Shown: positions 1 to 8,313 of the stretch, one piece after another
Numbering within the stretch: the first letter of the stretch is position 1
Layout: each line of letters starts with the position of its first letter
NCBI GenBank assembly: GCA_003225555.1
Contig: QIAM01000009.1
Span: 1-56,550, forward strand
Source: Acidobacteriota bacterium
GTDB lineage: Bacteria > Acidobacteriota > Terriglobia > Terriglobales > Acidobacteriaceae
Direction: 5' to 3'
Length of the DNA: 56,550 bases
The notes under the pieces: model-generated
Databases searched by the model: none
What the model was told of the DNA's origin: nothing
Seen by the model: only the letters and a program-made list of their open reading frames with translations
Position numbers and translations under genes: made by a program

Positions 1-516
1 GGTTTCGTAGATAGCGTTCAACACCTCGACGGTCGCGCGCTGGACGAGTTTGTCTTCCAGCACCGGAACTCCGAGCGGTCTTTTCCGCCCGTCGCTCTTG
101 TCGATGTACGCCCTACGCACCGGCTTGGCCCGATACGCTCCTCGCTGCAGCCTATGGGAGAGATCTTGGAGATTATCCTCGAGAGTCTCGCCGTAGTGCC
201 GCCATGTCTCTCCGTCCACACCGGGCGAGGCTTCCTTCTTCAGACAGAAGTAGGCCATGCGCAGCGTTTCCAGGTTGTAGATGTGGTGGAGAAGCGCTGT
301 GAACCGCGTTTCCTTATCCTTACTTGCTGCTTGACGTACCCGCTGCAGCGCACTGGGCGCGTCCGTCCGGCTCGGTGTCCGGGACGCGTTTTGCTGTTGC
401 GGGTTCCCTTTGGTCAGACCGCTTCCCTCCGTCCCCTCCGCCGCCGGTTGCCCAGCCTTGTTCGGGGACTTCGCAGGTACTACTGGTCTGTCCGACTTCC
501 CGTGTTCGTTCATCAT
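1..516 (-). CDS. ltrA: group II intron reverse transcriptase/maturase, N-terminal part
   Basis: Open reading frame on the minus strand from ATG at 516 (a second ATG follows directly) to the window edge, 172 codons with no stop. The first ~60 residues are a low-complexity basic leader. Then come typical RT-0/RT-1 features of LtrA-type proteins: HHIYNLETLRMAYFCLKKEA, SPGVDGETW, GAYRAKPVRRAYI, KRPLGVPVLEDKLVQRA. The polymerase YADD box and the maturase domain are outside the window. The protein would splice and mobilise the surrounding intron. It is partial only because of the window edge, and no internal frameshift is seen. Confidence 0.9.
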   Translation of the reverse strand, partial: MMNEHGKSDRPVVPAKSPNKAGQPAAEGTEGSGLTKGNPQQQNASRTPSRTDAPSALQRVRQAASKDKETRFTALLHHIYNLETLRMAYFCLKKEASPGVDGETWRHYGETLEDNLQDLSHRLQRGAYRAKPVRRAYIDKSDGRKRPLGVPVLEDKLVQRATVEVLNAIYET

Positions 517-877
517 CGGCGTGCGTCCTTAGACTTCCCGATGCGTCCCCAGACATCTTCTGTCTGGGGTGAACGCGGGATCTCCCGGTTCCCATGCGAG
601 GTGCTTCCGTACGTGCACGGGGTCTGTGACCGCGCGGGATCTCGAGGCACCTCGCGATATCGGCGCCTCGGGTGGGGCCTTCCGCTTCTCCTTACGGCGT
701 CGGCATCCCGGAGTGAGTTCCTTACGCGGCTGAATACCCGGCCCGTACTCTCCCCTGTCAATGCTTCGTCGCCGCCCTCGCGGGCGGCTCCGCATGACTC
801 GGGGCCGTTGTGGTTCGCTAGTCCTTCAACGTATGAAACTTTCATTCACAACACCTCGCCGGTTTTGACCGGCGCAC
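1..877 (-). mobile_element. group II intron, 5' portion (3' end outside window)
   Basis: On the minus strand the element begins at 877 with GTGCGCC, the group II 5' consensus (GUGYG), followed at once by a hairpin (CGCCGGT / ACCGGCG). About 360 nt of structured, non-coding sequence (ribozyme domains I-III by position) leads to the reverse transcriptase ORF that starts at 516. The 3' part of the ORF and domains V/VI lie beyond the left edge. The 5' junction at 877/878 touches the AAGGAG ribosome binding site of the plus-strand gene at 892, so the intron is antisense to that gene and would be spliced from the opposite transcript. Structural class was not assigned. Confidence 0.8.
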
Positions 878-891
878 AAGGAGCAGAACGT

Positions 892-1659
892 ATGAAGCAC
901 TTACTCGAAGTGTGTCTGATCGCAGTAACTCTAGCTACCGCGCCTTCTGTGGCCGCGCAATCTGTGGTCACAGCGCCCGAGAACTCGGGTCCGGGACTGA
1001 AACTGGTCCGCCGAACTGGACCATCCGAGAACGCGGCTCAGGCGCTGCAAAAAGGGATCAGCGTGGAGCTGCCTGTAACCAGCAACGCCGCACCGATGCC
1101 GGCGGCGGACAATGAAGACGCCTGGATTGTCACGGTAGCGGCAGACGGGAGGACTTACTTTGGCACCGATCCGGTCACTCCCGCCGGTTTAGAGGGCGCA
1201 ATGAAGAGTCGGCCTCGGAACCGTGAGCAGAAGCTCTACATCAAGGCCGATGCGCGCGTGCCCTTTGCCAATGTGGAGACAGTCATTGAGGCTGGACGTG
1301 CGGTCGCGTTCGAAGCACCAGTCCTGCTGACATCCCAACCAGGGTCGTCTGCGTCCGGCACCGTAGTGCCTCCACAAGGTTTGGAAGTGCTGGTTGATCC
1401 TGCACTGCCCGCTGGCACGGTAGCAACTGTCGTACAACTATTCAACTCCGGGCAGCAACCGCCCTTGCTGACGATCAACGGCGATGAGATTCCCCGGTCT
1501 GCTCTCGAAAGTAGATTAAGGCGGCACTTCCAGAAAGGCGATGCCAAGGTGATTCTGCTGAAAGCAGACGCGCGATTAACATTTGCCGACGTCGTGCAGG
1601 CGGTCGATACGTGCCGAGCGACGGGAGCCAAGGTCGTTCTTGGCATCCCAGGAACGTAA
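892..1659 (+). CDS. secreted protein with two tandem ExbD/TolR-like domains
   Basis: 255 aa. ATG at 892 is preceded by AAGGAG (878-883) with 8 nt spacing; the longer open frame upstream runs through the antisense group II intron and is not coding. Residues 1-23 form a signal peptide ending VAAQS. Two similar modules follow (about 56-150 and 160-255), each with the ExbD/TolR periplasmic pattern: 'KLYIKADARVPFANVETVIEA' is echoed by 'VILLKADARLTFADVVQAVD'. ExbD proteins normally carry a membrane anchor and transduce proton-motive energy with ExbB. Here the helix with its essential Asp is replaced by a cleavable-looking signal, so a periplasmic, non-energising role is inferred. A terminator follows at 1686. 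Confidence 0.75.
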   Translation: MKHLLEVCLIAVTLATAPSVAAQSVVTAPENSGPGLKLVRRTGPSENAAQALQKGISVELPVTSNAAPMPAADNEDAWIVTVAADGRTYFGTDPVTPAGLEGAMKSRPRNREQKLYIKADARVPFANVETVIEAGRAVAFEAPVLLTSQPGSSASGTVVPPQGLEVLVDPALPAGTVATVVQLFNSGQQPPLLTINGDEIPRSALESRLRRHFQKGDAKVILLKADARLTFADVVQAVDTCRATGAKVVLGIPGT

Positions 1660-1685
1660 AGCAGCAAATTTAATCGGACGAGAAC

Positions 1686-1715
1686 ATGGGCCGGAACAAT
1701 TCCGGCCCATTTTTT
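1686..1715 (+). terminator. rho-independent terminator
   Basis: A perfect 11-bp stem (ATGGGCCGGAA / TTCCGGCCCAT) with a 3-nt loop is followed by five T. It lies 26 nt after the stop of the ExbD-like gene and would end its transcript before the convergent M13 peptidase gene. Confidence 0.85.
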
Positions 1716-1728
1716 CAGTCTTCGGAGC

Positions 1729-3774
1729 TCACCAAACGTGGCAAGCATTCTCCGCCACCATAGGCTGTCCCGCTTTGCAGCCCCAAGCCTTCTGAAATTC
1801 CGGCATGTTCTGCACGACGCCGTTGACGCGATACTTCCCCGGCGAGTGGGGATTGGTCGTGACCTGCATGCGCGCGTATTCCGGACGTCGCTTTTCGCAC
1901 CACACCCGCCCGAATCCAAGGAAGAACCGCTGCTCGGGGGTGTAGCCGACGATCTTCCGGCCTTCCTTTCCTGTCTTGTCATCGGCGATCATGTGCTCGA
2001 GCGCCCTCAGCGCGATGCGGGCTCCGCCGTTGTCGGCGGTGTTTTCTCCCAAGGTGAGACGTCCATTCAGCTTGAGATCGTCGACGGCGACGAAGATCGA
2101 GTATTCGTCGGCAACGCAGCTGACGCGTTTTTCAAATTCTTTGCCATCCTGCTCGGTCCACCAGTCGCGCAGGTTGCCCGTAGGATCAAACTTGCGTCCC
2201 TGATCGTCGAAGCCGTGCGTGAGTTCGTGTCCGATGACCAAGCCGATGCCGCCGAAGTTCACCGCGTCATCCATAGTCTTGTCGAAAAACGGCGGCTGCA
2301 GAATGCCGGCGGGAAACACAATCTCGTTATACGAGCCGTTGTAATAGGCGTTGACCGTGGGCGGAGTCATACCCCACTCCTTGCGGTCCAGCGGCTTGTC
2401 GATCTTGGCAATCTGTCGCTTCGATTCAAATTCGGTTGTCCGCGCCACGTTGCCCAGCAAGTCGTCCCGCTTGATGACCACAGAGCTGTAGTCGCGGTAC
2501 ACGTCGGGATAGCCGATCTTATTACGGATGGCCTGCAGCTTGACCTTAGCCTGCTTCTTCGTTTCGTCGGACATCCAAGAGAGCTCCTGGATATCCTCGC
2601 CGAGAGATTTCTCCAGCGCATCCACCATCTTGAGCATGCGCTGCTTACCCTCCGCGCCGAAGGTGAGTTCAACGTAACGCTGGCCCAGGGCCTCGCCCAG
2701 AGAACCGTCAACCAGATCGACGCAGCGCTTCCAGCGGTCCTGGATCTGTTTTTGGCCGGTCAAAGCCTGCCGCATTTTGAAGTTGGCATCGACGAAGGAC
2801 TGAGAGAGCCAGGGAGCGGCCGCCCGCAGCACCTGCCAGCTCACATAGGTCTTCAACGAATCCAGCGATTCAGACTCGACCACGCCGTTCACTTGCTTGA
2901 AAAATTCCGGATTGCCGACATTCATCTCCGCAAAGCTGGGAGCGCCGACCGCGACAAAGAAGCGATTCAGATAGAAGTTGGGCGCCATTGCGACGGCGTC
3001 ATCGCGCTTCATCTTGTGGTCGCGGTTTTTGGGGTCGCGGCGCAGCGTGCGATCCATGGAAGCCTGTGCCAGAGCAGTTTCAATACGCAGCACGGTCTTG
3101 GCCGAATCCGCCGCCTGCTCTGCGGATTGCCCCGCCAGCGTGAACATCTCAGACACGTAATCGACGTAGTGTTTGCGCATGTCGACCATGCGTACGTCGT
3201 CCTTTATGTAATAGTCGCGGTCCGGCAGCGACAGCCCACCCTGATCGATGTAGGCGATCACCGTGTTGGCATTATGCAAGTCGGAGTTTGAATAGAAATT
3301 GAACAGCGGGCTGGGACCGACGACATGCACGTGCGCAATCTCGTCGATGAGCGCGCCTTTGTCCTTGACCGCGGCCACACGGTCGAGCTCGGGCCTCAGT
3401 GGAGCAATTCCCTTCTCGTTGACCGCCTTTTCGTCCATGCAGGAGCCGTAAAGGTCGCCGATCTTTTGATCGATGGCGTCCCGCCCGGGGCCGCCGGCGG
3501 CAGCCTTCTCCAGAATGCCGCGTTCAATGTTGAGATTGCTCTCGTCGAGCTCAGAGAAACTCTGCCACGCCGGCCGGTCGGCGGGAATCTCGGCTTGCTT
3601 CATCCAGTTGCCGCAGGCGTACTGGTAAAAGTCCACGCAGGGATCGATCGTCTTGTCGATGGTGTCGGTGCTGAAGCCCGGGGCCGGCTTCGTGTTCGAG
3701 GCGGATTGCGCAAAGCTGGCAGCGCAAAGGCCGAGACAAAAAACGACGGCTACGAACAGATGGGAAGGTCGCAT
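1729..3774 (-). CDS. M13 family (neprilysin/PepO-like) zinc endopeptidase
   Basis: 681 aa. ATG at 3774 was chosen because TAGGAG lies 7 nt upstream and the protein then begins with a clean signal peptide (MRPSHLFVAVVFCLGL...SFAQ); the open frame continues 34 codons further upstream without an SD. The N-terminal M13 domain has 'DPCVDFYQYACGNW'. The catalytic domain has HELTH (zinc ligands and Glu), ENTADNGG (third ligand) and the family's C-terminal CHVW. All catalytic residues are present. Such enzymes cleave peptides in the periplasm or outside the cell. Divergent from the gene at 4165 and probably monocistronic. Confidence 0.95.
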   Translation of the reverse strand: MRPSHLFVAVVFCLGLCAASFAQSASNTKPAPGFSTDTIDKTIDPCVDFYQYACGNWMKQAEIPADRPAWQSFSELDESNLNIERGILEKAAAGGPGRDAIDQKIGDLYGSCMDEKAVNEKGIAPLRPELDRVAAVKDKGALIDEIAHVHVVGPSPLFNFYSNSDLHNANTVIAYIDQGGLSLPDRDYYIKDDVRMVDMRKHYVDYVSEMFTLAGQSAEQAADSAKTVLRIETALAQASMDRTLRRDPKNRDHKMKRDDAVAMAPNFYLNRFFVAVGAPSFAEMNVGNPEFFKQVNGVVESESLDSLKTYVSWQVLRAAAPWLSQSFVDANFKMRQALTGQKQIQDRWKRCVDLVDGSLGEALGQRYVELTFGAEGKQRMLKMVDALEKSLGEDIQELSWMSDETKKQAKVKLQAIRNKIGYPDVYRDYSSVVIKRDDLLGNVARTTEFESKRQIAKIDKPLDRKEWGMTPPTVNAYYNGSYNEIVFPAGILQPPFFDKTMDDAVNFGGIGLVIGHELTHGFDDQGRKFDPTGNLRDWWTEQDGKEFEKRVSCVADEYSIFVAVDDLKLNGRLTLGENTADNGGARIALRALEHMIADDKTGKEGRKIVGYTPEQRFFLGFGRVWCEKRRPEYARMQVTTNPHSPGKYRVNGVVQNMPEFQKAWGCKAGQPMVAENACHVW

Positions 3775-3799
3775 GAAGACTCCTAAGGAATGTCTCGTG

Positions 3800-3829
3800 A
3801 TTCTAAGCCCAAAAGAATTGGACGGGCAA
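3800..3829 (-). promoter_or_regulatory. candidate sigma-70 promoter for the M13 peptidase gene
   Basis: On the minus strand TTGCCC (3829-3824), an 18-nt spacer and TAGAAT (3805-3800) precede the ATG at 3774 by about 20 nt. Matches are good but the call rests on sequence only. I see no other clear element in the rest of the 3775-4164 gap. Confidence 0.4.
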
Positions 3830-4164
3830 GAACGGGAGAGGTGTGCCCAAAAAGAGTTAATTTCTTGCAAAGCCAAGGACAGTCGCGCTCGGGATCGCCG
3901 CCTGCATCGGAAAAGTTTCGGAAAGATTAGAAGATTTCGGAAACATTAGAGACGCAATCCGGAAAAGCCTTGCACATCCAATCCTGACCACCCCTCCCAA
4001 ATCGGGGAAACCACTCCTATCTCATTGAGAAAGCCGCTCCCTCCACTGGAGGAAGGCTTGCTCCGTATGTGATCGCTGGCGAAGAGCTGACCGCAAAAAC
4101 CATCTCGGGGCCACGTCCAGTCTTTGAGTAACGCCATTCAACCACGAATTGGAGGAACATCAGT

Positions 4165-4689
4165 TTGCCAGTAGCCCGAGTGCTCGTCTTCCTGCTTGCA
4201 GTTGTCAGCGTTGTGGCGGCACAGACCGTACCCAACGACCTGCAAGCCAACGAATTGCCCAACGCCCCGAGTGCGCTCAGCATCGTTCAGCCCGACGCTC
4301 CCTCGGCCGCGCCTAAACCGCCAAGGGTGATCGACAAGAAATTCATCATCGTGATGAGCGCGCTGGGAGTAGCTGAGAGCCTGCGCTTCACCACGCGAAC
4401 CATGGTCGTAGAACGCGAACTTGCGGCGGGCGCTCCCTGGATCACCAGCACGCCCTCGCATTCGCACCTGATTGCGAAAGACGCGGCCCTGTACGCGAGC
4501 GCGTTGCTCGTCGCCTATGAAATGAAGAAGCCCCACGACTGGCTTCCCCGCGACTGGATCATCCGCAAGCTCTGGTGGGCTTACCCCGCCGCCATGACCG
4601 CGCTTCACCTCAAAAATGCGGTCGGCAACATTCGCACAAAAGGCCCCGGAGGCTGCACCTCGATCGAATGCGCCATGCAAATCCCCTAG
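4165..4689 (+). CDS. secreted/membrane protein of unknown function
   Basis: 174 aa. The start is TTG at 4165, with GGAGG at 4151-4155 at good spacing and no in-frame ATG nearby. Residues 1-20 form a signal peptide (VLVFLLAVVSVVAAQ). A Pro/Ala-rich linker follows, then a hydrophobic stretch near 62-72 and a conserved-looking block with WLPRDWIIRKLWW. I do not recognise the family; a periplasmic or membrane-associated protein is inferred. It ends 41 nt before thiC and may share a transcript with it. Confidence 0.65.
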   Translation: MPVARVLVFLLAVVSVVAAQTVPNDLQANELPNAPSALSIVQPDAPSAAPKPPRVIDKKFIIVMSALGVAESLRFTTRTMVVERELAAGAPWITSTPSHSHLIAKDAALYASALLVAYEMKKPHDWLPRDWIIRKLWWAYPAAMTALHLKNAVGNIRTKGPGGCTSIECAMQIP

Positions 4690-4712
4690 CTCGTGCCTCC
4701 ACCCTGCGCTGA

Positions 4713-6209
<1,497 letters not shown>

Positions 6210-6212
6210 TTC

Positions 6213-6248
6213 ACGTAGGCGCGGACGCTCTCGTCCGCCCGTACGCGA
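6213..6248 (-). repeat. palindromic repeat, GCGGACG...CGTCCGC family
   Basis: Read on the minus strand: GGGCGGACGAGAGCGTCCGC then GCCTACGTGA. It matches, in inverted orientation, the copy at 42970-43000 with only a few differences. It lies between the convergent thiC and DUF4097-like genes and could fold as a transcript-end hairpin. Confidence 0.7.
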
Positions 6249-6249
6249 A

Positions 6250-6879
6250 TCATCGCCCTTCCAGAGTAATATCCCCCACCGAAACGTGCGCCCGCAGCTC
6301 ATACTTGCCGTCGCCGTGATACTTCAGCGTCTTGCCCAGCCACCCGCTAGTCTCGCCGTAGCCGTTGCTGTTCACATCCCCGATGCTCGTGCTGGCATGC
6401 ACCAGCCGATAGCCTGAGTGCACAGCATCCACGCGGATGTCGCCGACCCTGAGGGTCAGTTCCTTGTCGCCCTCGATATCCTCCACAGTCAGATCGCCAA
6501 CCTTCTCATGAACGTCGAGGTTGGTGTTCTGTGGCACCTCAAGTTCCACGTCGAACTGCGTGTTGTTGCCCGATGCGTGAAACGCGATCGAGGCGTCGCT
6601 GCCGCGAACCTCGAAATCCACCTTAGCGTTCTTGACGTGGCTCTCCCGGCGGGACTTGACCGTATAGTGCAGTCGAATCTTGTTCGACTCCCCGCGGAGG
6701 ATGCGCAGATCGCCGACGCTTAGGCGGACGTGCAGCGTGCCGCCCGAGACAAAATCGCGGACGTCGCTGTGGGATTCCTCATAGTCCCAGTGGTCTGAAG
6801 CGGCGGCGAAAGGAACCAACAATAAACAGAAAAGAACTGTCCTGTGCAGCGTGAACCGGACAAGCGATTTTCCGGCCAT
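6250..6879 (-). CDS. secreted DUF4097-like (putative adhesin) beta-repeat protein
   Basis: 209 aa. ATG at 6879 has GGAGG 7 nt upstream. Signal peptide to about residue 27 (LFCLLLVPFAAAS). The rest is short beta-repeats with recurring 'VGD' turns (LSVGDLRIL, KVGDLTVEDI, RVGDIRVDAV, SVGDITLEG), the pattern of DUF4097/DUF2807-type right-handed beta structures. Role unknown; cell-surface or periplasmic by signal peptide. It stands alone between convergent thiC and the RAYT relic. Confidence 0.75.
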   Translation of the reverse strand: MAGKSLVRFTLHRTVLFCLLLVPFAAASDHWDYEESHSDVRDFVSGGTLHVRLSVGDLRILRGESNKIRLHYTVKSRRESHVKNAKVDFEVRGSDASIAFHASGNNTQFDVELEVPQNTNLDVHEKVGDLTVEDIEGDKELTLRVGDIRVDAVHSGYRLVHASTSIGDVNSNGYGETSGWLGKTLKYHGDGKYELRAHVSVGDITLEGR

Positions 6880-7050
6880 GGAACACCTCCGGGGCGGAGT
6901 GAGACCCTAGCCGGAGATACGCGGATCATCGCAGAAGAGTTCCCACAAAGATCTCATGTCGAAGCATTATTGAGCACTTGCCAGGTGTTTCTGTTCGTTG
7001 ATGATGAGGGCCCCACCAGTCCCAGCCCGATTTCAATTCCCGCCGGGTGC

Positions 7051-7081
7051 CCCAGGTCTCGCCGCCTTTGCGAGACCTGGG
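7051..7081 (+). repeat. REP hairpin, copy 1 of the RAYT-linked family
   Basis: Perfect 11-bp stem (CCCAGGTCTCG / CGAGACCTGGG) around a 9-nt loop ending CCTTTG. It is framed by GGGTG before and ATTTTCCCC after, the same frame as the copy at 7605, but with a different, self-compensated stem. Confidence 0.75.
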
Positions 7082-7170
7082 ATTTTCCCCATCCCAAATC
7101 TCTACCGCCCAAGTCCTCCACCCAACCGACCCCTCCCCAGACAATCCCACTACTCTCCGTCGCACTTCAA

Positions 7171-7536
7171 ATGCTCAAGCAGAATTTAGCCCGCCAGTTA
7201 CACCATCTGGCTGACGGCCAACGGTTTTGGCAGGCTCGCTACTACGACTTCAACGTATGGACCGAAGCCAAGCGCATCGAAAAGCTGCGCTACATCCACC
7301 GCAATCCCGTGAAGCGCGGATTGGTCCAAGACCCGGAAGACTGGCCCTGGAGCAGCTTTCGCCACTATGTCTCCGGAGTCGAAGGTGTAGTCGAAATCGA
7401 GTCCCAGTGGACCGCAAGAAAAAGGGAGCGGATGGGTGTAACGTTGCGACTCACCGGTCCAGATCAAAACCCCCGCCTTGTCTCTCCAAAAAACGGAGAG
7501 ACAAGGACGGGGCCCCCCGGGAGTAAATGTGAGTAA
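7171..7536 (+). pseudogene. REP-associated tyrosine transposase (RAYT), 5'-truncated
   Basis: The C-terminal part of a RAYT (IS200/IS605-like Y1 transposase) is readable: FWQARYYDFNVW, KLRYIHRNPVKRGLV and WPWSSFRHY. This includes the Tyr of the YIHRNPV box. The N-terminal half with the metal-binding HUH motif is absent; upstream sequence in the same frame is proline-rich and unlike the family. The 3' end runs into a REP hairpin (7471-7512), so the last ~25 codons are repeat-derived. RAYTs act on REP hairpins, and three flank or overlap this relic. Not expected to be active. Confidence 0.8.
7471..7512 (-). repeat. REP hairpin, copy 2 (inverted)
   Basis: CCCCGCCTTGTCTCTCC pairs with GGAGAGACAAGG-A-CGGGG (one bulged A), loop AAAAAAC. 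Read on the minus strand it has the family layout: GGGCCCC, stem, loop GTTTTTT, stem, GGGGGTTTT. Opposite orientation to copies 1 and 3. Confidence 0.75.
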
Positions 7537-7604
7537 AAGGTGAAGAAGTTAAATAAAGACAGGGAAACGAAGATGTCAGGGTCGAGAGACAAGATGTCGG
7601 GGTG

Positions 7605-7640
7605 CCCCACCCTTCTCGCGCCTTTTGCGAGAGGGTGGGG
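7605..7640 (+). repeat. REP hairpin, copy 3
   Basis: CCCCACCCT-T-CTCGC pairs with GCGAG-AGGGTGGGG, loop GCCTTTT. Framed by GGGGTG before and TTTTTCCC after, as in copy 1. On the plus strand the T-run could also make it a terminator. Confidence 0.75.
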
Positions 7641-7703
7641 TTTTTCCCACTGCTAACCACTTAGAACTCTCACTCTTGCCTTTCCCCAGCCACACACGTG
7701 AGC

Positions 7704-8279
7704 TCAGTGCGTTGCCATCGCTTCTCGCAATCTCTTCTCGGCCCCGGCGGTCCAGTAACCGCATTCAAGCCGGATAAAGACTGAGGTATAGGGAATCGTC
7801 AGCCTCGTCTTCAAGACTAGAATATGGAACGTCTTGCCCGCTTCATCCAGCTTGGAGATGATCTCCTCGTGTGGCAAAGACTGCGCTTCGGTTTTCCCTA
7901 CGAGGGTGGTCAGCGCTTCACGATAAGCGGTCACTCCTTTGGCATCACTTTCGGATACCCGCTTAAGCTCCGCATCGGTGAAAATCACTGGACGAACATG
8001 CTTGGCCTTAGCCACCTGGTCAAGCACCGCCTTAACCACCTCAAGTTGATCGGCGTTGGTATCGACTGTCTCAATCCCCGCACTCGTTTGCAATGGATAA
8101 GCCGAATCCACAACTGCGATCCAGTTCCGATGGCCCAATAATGGCAGCTCCTCGTTAAGCAGCACGCGCCAGTTTTTGGGTGGATGGTTGCCCGCGGATC
8201 GACCGTTGGCCGCGGAAGCAAGAAGCGGCAGCAGGCAAACGGCAGCGACGGTGAGAACTCTCCTAAACGTAGCGAACAC
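7704..8279 (-). CDS. secreted RbsD/FucU-like protein
   Basis: 191 aa from GTG at 8279 (GAGGA about 7 nt upstream). Signal peptide to about residue 24 (LLPLLASAANG). The motif LLGHRNWIAVVDSAYP resembles the N-terminal GH...D segment of RbsD/FucU sugar pyranases and mutarotases, and the length suits one such domain. Those enzymes interconvert anomers of ribose or fucose in the cytoplasm; an exported form would act on periplasmic sugars (inference). The family call depends mainly on this one motif. It lies 34 nt after the S9 peptidase gene, so the two may be co-transcribed. Confidence 0.55.
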   Translation of the reverse strand: MFATFRRVLTVAAVCLLPLLASAANGRSAGNHPPKNWRVLLNEELPLLGHRNWIAVVDSAYPLQTSAGIETVDTNADQLEVVKAVLDQVAKAKHVRPVIFTDAELKRVSESDAKGVTAYREALTTLVGKTEAQSLPHEEIISKLDEAGKTFHILVLKTRLTIPYTSVFIRLECGYWTAGAEKRLREAMATH

Positions 8280-8313
8280 AGGTCCTCTCTACGTGCCTCA
8301 GCGATGCAAACGA

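Noticed and set aside
154..891. Long open frame running into the ExbD-like gene from upstream
   Set aside because: It crosses the antisense group II intron. The SD at 878 and signal peptide fix the start at 892.
1738..3291. 517-codon plus-strand open frame
   Set aside because: Exactly antisense to the M13 peptidase, whose motifs are unambiguous; an effect of high GC codon use.
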